From the NCBI RefSeq assembly GCF_029958905.1, contig NZ_CP124614.1, forward strand, positions 744,001 through 808,000: DNA of 64,000 nt, given 5' to 3'. The notes beneath the pieces were generated by a model, which saw only the letters and a program-made list of their open reading frames with translations, did not search any database and was not told where the DNA came from. The stretch is from Vibrio sp. YMD68 (lineage in GTDB: Bacteria > Pseudomonadota > Gammaproteobacteria > Enterobacterales > Vibrionaceae). The position numbers and the translations under genes were made by a program. Shown in pieces: positions 58,401 to 64,000 of this stretch; the first letter of the stretch is position 1, and each line of letters opens with the position of its first letter.

Positions 58401-58577
58401 CGAGTAGCGGTCGGTACGGTTATCTTCTTTGGTATGGGGTTTGCGACCCTAGTGACCCTGTTTGTTATTCCTGCGATGTATCGTTTGATTTCTATAACAA
58501 CGCACTCTCCAGGCCATGTGGAAGCGGAATTAAATAAAGAACTGCAGCATGATGTCAAATCAAGAAGCGTGCATTAA
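55467..58577 (+). CDS. RND multidrug efflux transporter (VexH-like)
   Basis: 1036-residue inner-membrane proton/drug antiporter of the HAE1 family. Twelve helices with two large periplasmic loops; the proton-relay aspartates are in SIGLVVDDAIVVVENI, and the second half has YLVLAAQFESFINPLVVM. Forms a tripartite pump with the upstream adaptor and an unlinked outer-membrane channel. Substrates unknown; VexGH of V. cholerae exports bile salts and antibiotics. Confidence 0.95.
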   Translation: MWLSDVSVKRPVSAIVLSLLLCVFGIVSFSKLAVREMPDIESPVVSISTRYEGASATIIESQITSALEDQLSGISGIDEIESTTRNGSSRITITFDLGYDLNTGVSDVRDAVARAQRSLPDEADDPIVFKNNGSGEASLYINLSSSEMDRTQLTDYIERVLLDRFSLISGVSSVDVSGGLYKVMYVKLKPELMAGRGVTTSDITQALKQENLESPGGEVRNDSIVMSVRTARSYNSAEDFDYLVVKRASDNTPIYLKDVADVYVGAQNESSTFKSDGVVNVSMGIVPQSDANPLDVAERVHKQVDDIQQFLPEGTRLAIDYDSTVFIERSISEVYSTLFITGGLVILVLYIFIGQARATLIPAVTVPVSLISSFIAAHYFGFSINLITLMALILSIGLVVDDAIVVVENIFHHIEKGEKPLLAAYKGTREVGFAVVATTLVLVMVFLPISFMDGMVGLLFTEFSVLLAMSVIFSSLVALTLTPVLGSKILKANVKPNRFNRFIDRLFTQLENGYRRALTLALKWKFAAPLVIMACIGGSYGLMQQVPAQLTPSEDRGVIFAFVRGADATSYNRMSANMDIVEARLLPLLGQGFLKSFSIQSPAFGGNAGDQTGFVIMILDDWNERDITAQNALGEVRKALAGIPDVRVFPFMPGFRGGSSEPVQFVLGGTDYPELMEWAERLKVEAENSPLMEGAEINYSEKTPELVVTIDRQRAAELGISVSDISDTLEVMLGGKTETTFVERGEEYDVYLRGDENSFNNASDLSQIYMRTVSGELVTLDAVTTIEEVASSIRLAHYNKQKSITVTANLAGDSTLGDALDFLDSKAIELLPNEISVSYSGESKDYKENQSSILIVFALALLVAYLVLAAQFESFINPLVVMFTVPMGVFGGFLGMYFMGQGLNIYSQIGMIMLIGMVTKNGILIVEFTNQLRDRGIEFQQAIIDASARRLRPIMMTAFTTLAGAIPLITSTGAGYESRVAVGTVIFFGMGFATLVTLFVIPAMYRLISITTHSPGHVEAELNKELQHDVKSRSVH

Positions 58578-58606
58578 TGACACATTGAATTGACAGTCAC
58601 AAACAG

Positions 58607-58636
58607 AAAGGGCTCGCCAATGTGCGGGCCCTTTTT
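58607..58636 (+). terminator. RND operon terminator
   Basis: Stem AAAGGGCTCGC/GCGGGCCCTTT (one G-U), six-base loop, T run; convergent with the YitT gene. Confidence 0.9.
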
Positions 58637-58649
58637 ATGTTTGGAATAA

Positions 58650-59252
58650 CTAGCCGTAAGTGACGGTATAACGAGTCGGCTTGTGATTCATGGCAAGAAC
58701 CACATTGAGCGCTACGGTTCCAAGTAAAGACAAACCAATAACCATAGGAGAAACAAAAAAGAAGGAAGCGAACAAAATAGCCACATCAATCAGCATTTGA
58801 GTTTTTCCCACCGAAATGCCAAATCGATCTTGGATCACTAAACATAGAACGTTAAAGCCTCCGAGGCTTGAACGATGTCGAAATAAGATCAACATCCCCA
58901 AGCCCATTAATAGTCCGCCAGCGATTGCGCAGTAGATTTCATTGATCATATCTAATGTAATGACCAAATAAAGGTGATCAGCAAATACGGAGACTAATGC
59001 GCCTGATATTGCACTGTTGATCGCAAACCGTTTTCCAAAGCGCTGCCATGCCAATAAATAGAAAGGGCAGTTAATGAGAAAGTATAAGGTACCAAAAGAG
59101 ACGGAAACGATTTGGCTTAATAATAAAGCAAGCCCTGTTGTCCCGCCCGTCAGTAAGTGTGCCGACTGGAGAAAGAATACGCCCTGAGCGACTAAAAAAG
59201 TCCCGGTTAAAATTGCAATCCAATCTTCTTTACTTGAGTGTTTTTCCATCAA
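58650..59252 (-). CDS. YitT-family membrane protein
   Basis: 200 residues, five to six hydrophobic helices, no soluble C-terminal domain. Pattern GTFLVAQGVFFLQSAHLLTGGTTGLALLLSQ with TGGxTGL is typical of YitT/DUF161 proteins; SSLGGFNVLCLVIQDRFGISVGKTQM in the second half. Function unknown. Terminates close to the RND operon, and its promoter lies in the glyA upstream region. Confidence 0.85.
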   Translation of the reverse strand: MMEKHSSKEDWIAILTGTFLVAQGVFFLQSAHLLTGGTTGLALLLSQIVSVSFGTLYFLINCPFYLLAWQRFGKRFAINSAISGALVSVFADHLYLVITLDMINEIYCAIAGGLLMGLGMLILFRHRSSLGGFNVLCLVIQDRFGISVGKTQMLIDVAILFASFFFVSPMVIGLSLLGTVALNVVLAMNHKPTRYTVTYG

Positions 59253-59596
59253 CTTGATTTTCTTCTAGGGAATATTGGGGCGAATAGTAGAGAAAAGATG
59301 ATCTTTTCGGTAGCTAGAGAGATAAAATTAGGGTAAACCTATGTAATTATCGTTTTACAGGGTGTAAAGCGAAAACTTGACAGTAAGCTGCTTGTGGGTG
59401 ATCAAGGTACGACAAGCATTATAAAGCTTATCAGTCATTATGAATAAACTGCATGATAAAAAGTGATTTTGCTCTTTATGATATAGATCAAATTATGTAG
59501 AATGCTTTTCATAAATTCGACCTACGTAAACGTTTGCGCATGGTCGTTGTGTGGTTTTTTTGAAACTTTCAGTACAATCTGAGTCAGGAGATACAG
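59253..59596. other. Divergent intergenic region YitT/glyA
   Basis: 344 bases without a gene. Holds the glyA PurR box (59524-59539), a possible -10 TAGAAT (59498-59503) just before it, and the unmapped YitT-gene promoter. I found no convincing MetR site or glycine riboswitch. Confidence 0.55.
59524..59539 (+). promoter_or_regulatory. PurR box upstream of glyA
   Basis: ACGTAAACGTTTGCGC, one of the best matches to the PurR operator, just downstream of TAGAAT; about 60 bases before the start codon. glyA is a PurR target in E. coli. Confidence 0.82.
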
Positions 59597-60847
59597 ATGC
59601 TAACACGTGACATGAACATTGCAGATTATGATGCAGACCTATTTGAAGCGATCCAGGAAGAAACGGTTCGCCAAGAAGAACATATTGAGCTTATCGCTTC
59701 TGAAAACTACACCAGCCCACGTGTAATGGAAGCTCAAGGCTCTCAGTTAACGAACAAATATGCAGAAGGTTACCCTGGTAAACGTTACTACGGTGGTTGT
59801 GAGTTCGTTGATAAGGTTGAAACATTGGCAATTGAGCGTGCATGTGAACTGTTTGGCGCACAATACGCAAACGTACAGCCACACTCTGGTTCTCAAGCAA
59901 ACAACGCTGTTTACATGGCACTACTGAATGCTGGCGATACTGTTCTAGGTATGAGTCTCGCACACGGTGGTCACCTAACTCACGGTTCTCCAGTAAACTT
60001 CTCTGGTAAGCTTTACAACATCATTCCTTACGGTATCGATGAAGCCGGTCAAATCGATTACGAAGAGATGGAAGCGCTAGCTATCGAGCACAAGCCTAAG
60101 ATGATCATCGGTGGTTTTTCAGCTTACTCTCAAGTTTGTGATTGGAAGCGCATGCGTGAAATCGCTGACAAAGTAGGTGCTTACTTCTTCGTAGATATGG
60201 CGCACGTTGCTGGCCTCATCGCAGCAGGTGTTTACCCGAACCCAGTTCCACACGCACACGTTGTGACAACAACAACGCACAAAACGCTTGCGGGTCCTCG
60301 TGGTGGTCTTATCCTTTCTAACGAAGGCGAAGATCTTTACAAGAAGTTGAACTCAGCAGTATTCCCTGGAGGCCAAGGTGGTCCTCTAATGCACGTTATC
60401 GCGGGTAAAGCAGTAGCGTTCAAAGAAGCGTTAGAGCCAGAATTCAAAGAATACCAAGCTCGCGTAGTGGCTAACGCAAAAGCAATGGTTGCTGAATTCC
60501 TAGCTCGCGGTTACAACATCGTTTCAGGTTCTACAGAGAACCACCTGTTCCTCGTTGACCTAATCGACAAAGACATCACAGGTAAAGAAGCCGATGCAGC
60601 ACTAGGTTCAGCTAACATCACTGTTAACAAGAACTCAGTACCAAACGACCCACGTAGCCCGTTCGTTACGTCTGGTATCCGTATCGGTTCTCCTTCTATT
60701 ACTCGTCGTGGCTTCTCAGAAGCAGATGCGAAAGCTCTTGCTGGCTGGATGTGTGACATCCTTGATAACATGGGCGATGAGTCTGTTATCGAAGCAACCA
60801 AAGCAAAAGTGTTAGAAATTTGTAAGCGTCTACCGGTTTACGCTTAA
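59597..60847 (+). CDS. glyA: Serine hydroxymethyltransferase
   Basis: Converts serine + THF to glycine + 5,10-methylene-THF; PLP dependent. 416 residues with the Schiff-base Lys in [30 protein letters not shown] near residue 100, and the C-terminal [17 protein letters not shown] lies nine bases before the ATG. Monocistronic. It supplies the one-carbon units used by PurL-pathway enzymes and methionine synthesis. Confidence 0.98.
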   Translation: MLTRDMNIADYDADLFEAIQEETVRQEEHIELIASENYTSPRVMEAQGSQLTNKYAEGYPGKRYYGGCEFVDKVETLAIERACELFGAQYANVQPHSGSQANNAVYMALLNAGDTVLGMSLAHGGHLTHGSPVNFSGKLYNIIPYGIDEAGQIDYEEMEALAIEHKPKMIIGGFSAYSQVCDWKRMREIADKVGAYFFVDMAHVAGLIAAGVYPNPVPHAHVVTTTTHKTLAGPRGGLILSNEGEDLYKKLNSAVFPGGQGGPLMHVIAGKAVAFKEALEPEFKEYQARVVANAKAMVAEFLARGYNIVSGSTENHLFLVDLIDKDITGKEADAALGSANITVNKNSVPNDPRSPFVTSGIRIGSPSITRRGFSEADAKALAGWMCDILDNMGDESVIEATKAKVLEICKRLPVYA

Positions 60848-60955
60848 TTTTTCTGCCTTAACTGTTCTATTTCGGTGTCAAAGGTGCTCATTTACTAGCG
60901 TAAACTCCGCGCCTTTCCCTAGAACTAGAATTCGTTAAGTTTGAAAATAATAATG

Positions 60956-60984
60956 AAGAGCTTCCAATTTGGGGGCTCTTTTAG
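60956..60984 (+). terminator. glyA terminator
   Basis: Stem AAGAGCTTCC/GGGGGCTCTT (two G-U), five-base loop, short T run. Confidence 0.75.
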
Positions 60985-61012
60985 TTTCTGCGTAGAACGA
61001 AACCTAGAAACG

Positions 61013-61045
61013 AAAAGACCAGCTTGTTGAAGAGCTGGTCTTTTT
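61013..61045 (-). terminator. Terminator, mainly for minus-strand lipoprotein gene
   Basis: Twelve-base-pair stem AAAAGACCAGCT/AGCTGGTCTTTT with eight-base loop, T runs on both sides; 29 bases past the lipoprotein stop. Confidence 0.88.
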
Positions 61046-61073
61046 AATATCGGTTATAGTCTAAAAGGTCGTC

Positions 61074-61403
61074 TTACTTCTTCGAAATACTCAGCAAGGT
61101 ACCTGATTTACATTGGAACGAGTAATATTTACGGCTTTCGTTGAATTTACCCAGCCCTTCACCGTCACAGTAATCGATATTGATATCTCGCATGACTTCT
61201 AACGTTTCTTCCGATGTTAGAGCGAACTTTGAACCATCAGAGCAGACGATACGAACGCGGCCATCATCACTGACCGAATAAATATCGACCTCTGTGTTAC
61301 AAAGCTCGAAAGAGGCTTCTCTATAGTTGTCTTGTTTGGTGTTGTTAGCACAACCCGCAGTAACGGCTGCAAACAATAGCGCCAATAATCCCATTTTATT
61401 CAT
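61074..61403 (-). CDS. Small lipoprotein of unknown function
   Basis: 109 residues. Signal peptide with lipobox VTAGCANN. The mature part contains three more Cys (ELCNTEVD, RIVCSDGSKF, DYCDGEG) and a fourth in FQCKSG, suggesting two disulfides. Pattern VRIVCSDGSKFAL followed later by YYSFQCKSGTLLSI looks like an internal repeat of two short Cys-centred strands. I recognise no family. Own terminator; not in an operon with lipA. Confidence 0.78.
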   Translation of the reverse strand: MNKMGLLALLFAAVTAGCANNTKQDNYREASFELCNTEVDIYSVSDDGRVRIVCSDGSKFALTSEETLEVMRDINIDYCDGEGLGKFNESRKYYSFQCKSGTLLSISKK

Positions 61404-61585
61404 TTTTATTCCTTAGCTATCTTAACGATAGGTGAGTGCATTCCGTTAGTTTCTTTAGCCTATCGATTTTACCGCTCAGTTTCAATTGCGAAGCGGATTA
61501 TTCACCATCTATTATTAACCATGGATGGTTTACCATAGATAAGAAAGCAAAGTCGATGATGTCACCGACTTTATCAATATTGGCG

Positions 61586-62551
61586 TTACTTCACTTCTTT
61601 GCCCTGTGCTTGCATATCAGCATGGTAAGAAGAACGCACAAAGGGTCCACAAGCTGCGTGAGTGAAACCTAGATCCAACGCAATTTCTTTCAATTCTTCA
61701 AATTCAGCCGGCGGTACATAGCGTTCAACCGGCAAGTGGTGACGGCTTGGTGCGAGGTACTGACCCAGAGTGAGCATGGTGACATCGTGCTCACGTAAGT
61801 CTTTAAGAACTTGAATGATTTCTTCTTTTGTTTCCCCAAGACCCATCATCACACCCGATTTAGTCGGAACATTAGGGTGCTGCTGCTTAAACTTTTTAAG
61901 AAGTTCTAATGACCATTTGTAGTTCGCCCCCGGGCGCGCTTTACGATACAGGCGTGGGGCGGTTTCTAGGTTATGGTTAAAGACATCCGGTGGGTTGTCT
62001 TTTAGCAATTCAAGGGCGATGTCCATACGGCCACGAAAGTCAGGGACCAATGTTTCAATATGAATGTTAGGGTTAAGCTCGCGGATTTCTCGGTTACAAT
62101 CGGCAAAGTGCTGTGCGCCTCCGTCTCTTAGATCGTCTCTATCGACTGAGGTAATTACCACATACTTAAGTTTCATGTCTTTAATGGTTTGTGCCAGCTT
62201 CTTCGGTTCATCACCTTCTGGAGCAAGAGGTCGGCCGTGGCCAACATCACAAAACGGGCAGCGGCGTGTACAGATAGCACCTAGAATCATGAAGGTCGCC
62301 GTTCCGTGGTTGAAACACTCTGAAAGGTTAGGGCAAGAGGCTTCTTCACAGACCGAGTTAAGATTATTCTTACGCAGAGCCGATTTGATCTCTTTGATGC
62401 GCTTACTGTCTGATGGCAGTTTTATTTTCATCCAGTCTGGTTTACGCAATACTTCTTTTGTTTCGCTTGGCATGTTTTTAACAGGAATCAATGCCATTTT
62501 GTCAGCATCTCTGTATTTGACGCCTTTTTCCATTTGAATTGGTTTGCTCAT
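61586..62551 (-). CDS. lipA: Lipoyl synthase
   Basis: Radical SAM enzyme inserting two sulfurs into octanoyl-E2/H proteins. Both iron-sulfur sites visible: [12 protein letters not shown] (auxiliary cluster) and [13 protein letters not shown] (radical SAM), plus terminal RSSYHAD. 321 residues. Four bases after lipB; lipoylation serves pyruvate and 2-oxoglutarate dehydrogenases and glycine cleavage (linked to gcvA elsewhere in the window). Confidence 0.97.
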   Translation of the reverse strand: MSKPIQMEKGVKYRDADKMALIPVKNMPSETKEVLRKPDWMKIKLPSDSKRIKEIKSALRKNNLNSVCEEASCPNLSECFNHGTATFMILGAICTRRCPFCDVGHGRPLAPEGDEPKKLAQTIKDMKLKYVVITSVDRDDLRDGGAQHFADCNREIRELNPNIHIETLVPDFRGRMDIALELLKDNPPDVFNHNLETAPRLYRKARPGANYKWSLELLKKFKQQHPNVPTKSGVMMGLGETKEEIIQVLKDLREHDVTMLTLGQYLAPSRHHLPVERYVPPAEFEELKEIALDLGFTHAACGPFVRSSYHADMQAQGKEVK

Positions 62552-62555
62552 GATT

Positions 62556-63212
62556 TTACTGCTTCTCGTTAAGGGCTTTTGTGCAAAATTTAACGTGCTC
62601 GTAGTCTAGGAGTGCGACGAGTTCTTGTATTAATTGCTGTTCAACGACGTCTAGCTGACTTGGTCCACCTAACTGGCTAACCTGTACCATTTCCATTCCT
62701 GCGTAACCACATGGATTGATGCGCAAAAACGGAGACAAGTCCATATCAACATTCAGTGCTAGACCATGAAAAGAACAGCCTTTTCGAATTCTTAATCCAA
62801 GGGAACAGATCTTTTTATTGTCGGAATAAACACCGGGTGCGTCGGGCTTTGCTGAAGCTTCGATATTGTAAGCTTTTAGAGTATTGATGACGAGATTCTC
62901 AATATGTGTAACGAGATCTCGAACGCCTAATTTTTTTCGTCTTAGGTTAATTAAGAAGTAAGCCACTAATTGGCCTGGACCGTGATAAGTGACTTGCCCC
63001 CCACGATCACTTTGCACGACAGGAATATCACCCGCAGCGAGAATATGCTCCGCTTTTCCTGCCTGCCCCTGCGTAAATACAGGATTATGCTCAACTAACC
63101 AAATTTCATCGCTACTTTCATCGGTTCGATTGTCGGTGAACTCGTGCATCGCTTTCCATACAGGATGGTAATCCTGGCGACCAAGTTGTCTGACGACTAA
63201 TTGATTTGGCAT
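62556..63212 (-). CDS. lipB: Octanoyl-[ACP]-protein N-octanoyltransferase
   Basis: Moves octanoyl from ACP to lipoyl domains. Contains [39 protein letters not shown] and the catalytic Cys in [11 protein letters not shown]. The frame extends to 63365, but Met at 63212 ([15 protein letters not shown]) gives 218 residues, as in E. coli, and the upstream part crosses the ybeD terminator. Confidence 0.95.
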   Translation of the reverse strand: MPNQLVVRQLGRQDYHPVWKAMHEFTDNRTDESSDEIWLVEHNPVFTQGQAGKAEHILAAGDIPVVQSDRGGQVTYHGPGQLVAYFLINLRRKKLGVRDLVTHIENLVINTLKAYNIEASAKPDAPGVYSDNKKICSLGLRIRKGCSFHGLALNVDMDLSPFLRINPCGYAGMEMVQVSQLGGPSQLDVVEQQLIQELVALLDYEHVKFCTKALNEKQ

Positions 63213-63341
63213 TCCGCTTTCCGTAGTGATTTGTAAAGTTATCGCATTATAAACACATTCATGAGAATGGACTACATCTTGATAACCACAAATTAACCAG
63301 GAAAAACGCTCATATATCATAGGTATCTGATTAAAAACAAA

Positions 63342-63362
63342 AAAGCAGCCAATGGCTGCTTT
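63342..63362 (-). terminator. ybeD terminator
   Basis: Stem AAAGCAGCC/GGCTGCTTT, three-base loop, T run on the minus strand. Implies lipB has its own promoter. Confidence 0.85.
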
Positions 63363-63389
63363 CAATATTATTTTAAAGTTTAAACTTTA

Positions 63390-63668
63390 TTATAAGACCA
63401 TGCGTACGATATCAATATCGCCCAGCTCTTTATACAGGGTTTCTACCTGCTCAATAGACGTTGCTGTGATGTTGATTGATACGGAATTATAGGTGCCTTT
63501 AGCGCTTGGCTTAACAACTGGGCTGTAGTCACCTGGAGCGTGACGTTGAATGACTTCCAATACCAGCTCCGGTAATTCAGGTTTTGCGTAGCCCATCACT
63601 TTAAAGGTGAATGAACACGGGAATTCGAGCAAGTCTTTAAGCTTTGCATCTGAATTAATGGTCATCAT
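63390..63668 (-). CDS. ybeD: UPF0250 protein YbeD
   Basis: 92-residue ferredoxin-like small protein, conserved between dacA and lipB. Pattern [38 protein letters not shown] and [18 protein letters not shown] matches E. coli YbeD. Function unknown, possibly regulatory in lipoate metabolism. Confidence 0.95.
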   Translation of the reverse strand: MMTINSDAKLKDLLEFPCSFTFKVMGYAKPELPELVLEVIQRHAPGDYSPVVKPSAKGTYNSVSINITATSIEQVETLYKELGDIDIVRMVL

Positions 63669-63751
63669 TGTAGATACTCCAAGGTTAAATCGGTTTTTAG
63701 GGGACGAATATTACTGTCTATTGAGCGGGATCTCAACTAAGTACCTAAATG

Positions 63752-63776
63752 AAAAAAGCTGCACTAGGCAGCTTTT
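63752..63776 (-). terminator. dacA terminator
   Basis: Stem AAAAGCTGC/GCAGCTTTT, five-base loop, with T6 on the minus strand. Confidence 0.85.
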
Positions 63777-63797
63777 CAAATAATTAAAAAGGTTAGA

Positions 63798-64000
63798 TTA
63801 GAAAAAACCTTTGAAAAGTAACATTAGGTAGTCCCAAAGTCGGCTAAAGAGACCGCCTTGCTGCACGTCTTCCAGAGCGAGTAATGGGTACTCGGCAACA
63901 TCTTCACCTTCTAGTTGATAGAAAAGCTTACCGACTACGTCACCTTTCATGATCGGCGCTTCTAACTCACTTTCAAGAACAAAACTCGCGGTTAGGTTCT
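63798..64000 (-). CDS. dacA: D-alanyl-D-alanine carboxypeptidase DacA (PBP5), 3' end
   Basis: The window contains only the last ~67 codons: beta-rich C-terminal domain (LEAPIMKGDVVGKLFYQLEG; YPLLALEDVQQGGLFSRLWDY) and the amphipathic membrane anchor ending MLLFKGFF. PBP5 trims pentapeptide side chains of peptidoglycan. Order dacA-ybeD-lipB-lipA as in E. coli confirms it. 5' part lies beyond the right edge. Confidence 0.93.
   Translation of the reverse strand, partial: NLTASFVLESELEAPIMKGDVVGKLFYQLEGEDVAEYPLLALEDVQQGGLFSRLWDYLMLLFKGFF

Noticed and set aside
59253..59596. Glycine riboswitch or MetR site before glyA
   Set aside because: Only a TGAA-N3-TTCA (wrong spacing) and no riboswitch core; only the PurR box is convincing.
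62064..62537. 157-aa ORF antisense to lipA
   Set aside because: Shadow of a strongly conserved enzyme gene.
63213..63365. N-terminal extension of LipB to 269 residues
   Set aside because: Overlaps the ybeD terminator and lacks similarity; internal Met at 63212 fits the family.

Overview
The window reads as ordinary chromosomal DNA of a marine gammaproteobacterium of the genus Vibrio, most likely chromosome 1. This rests on the polar-flagellar sodium motor pair pomA/pomB, the gene order (dnaJ then a minor-pilin cluster; queF-syd; metNIQ-gmhB; treR-treB-treC; a tRNA-Tyr array; an RND pump; dacA-ybeD-lipB-lipA), a VarA/CsrB-type sRNA and a GcvB-type sRNA next to gcvA. No phage, IS element, transposase, integrase or CRISPR array is visible. 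The species is not resolved from sequence alone.

Layout. 1-4 kb: end of dnaJ, then type IV minor pilins (a PilE-like gene on the minus strand, and FimT-, PilW-, PilX- and PilV-like genes in an overlapping plus-strand operon). 4-9 kb: an AbgT-family transporter, tadA, a 44-codon basic protein gene (minus strand), mltF. 9-15 kb: purL with a PurR box, a CHASE4-like/GGDEF diguanylate cyclase, and a DUF3622-like protein. 15-21 kb: DUF4250, yaeP, proS and trmO (all minus), a second AbgT transporter, and yaiI with a small coupled gene. 21.2-21.8 kb: a CsrB/CsrC-family sRNA with a clear GacA/VarA activating site. 22-25 kb: GNAT, DUF3301, DUF3549, yqcC-truC. 25-28 kb: xseB-ispA-dxs (minus). 28-32 kb: pomAB behind a FliA-type promoter, then thiI. 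32-35 kb: gcvB sRNA divergent from gcvA-hydrolase-ygdD-rlmM. 35-43 kb: xni, ppnN, two GGDEF-related proteins with altered signature motifs, queF (all minus). 43-48 kb: syd and a DUF2310 zinc-ribbon gene, metNIQ with Met boxes, gmhB, a MliC-like lipoprotein. 48.7-53.3 kb: trehalose uptake and cleavage (treR, two operators, treB, treC). 53.4-54.1 kb: four tRNA-Tyr genes in near-perfect 191-bp tandem units. 54.4-58.6 kb: RND efflux pump. 58.6-64 kb: a YitT-family protein, glyA with a PurR box, a small lipoprotein, lipA-lipB-ybeD and the 3' end of dacA.

Shared themes. One-carbon, glycine, purine and methionine metabolism recur (purL, glyA, gcvA/gcvB, metNIQ), each with a recognisable regulatory element. 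Cyclic-di-GMP-type domains occur three times, but only one protein keeps a fully canonical GGEEF.

The least expected observation is a set of short tandem repeats of unrelated sequence. Three intergenic arrays have an exact 17-bp period and a fourth is nearly 17 bp; repeats inside genes (mltF, dxs) have a 15-bp, frame-preserving period. I see no evidence for a wholly new multi-gene system. The items most worth checking are these 17-bp arrays, the paired degenerate-GGDEF proteins, the 44-residue basic protein and the nested-hairpin leader of the first AbgT gene.
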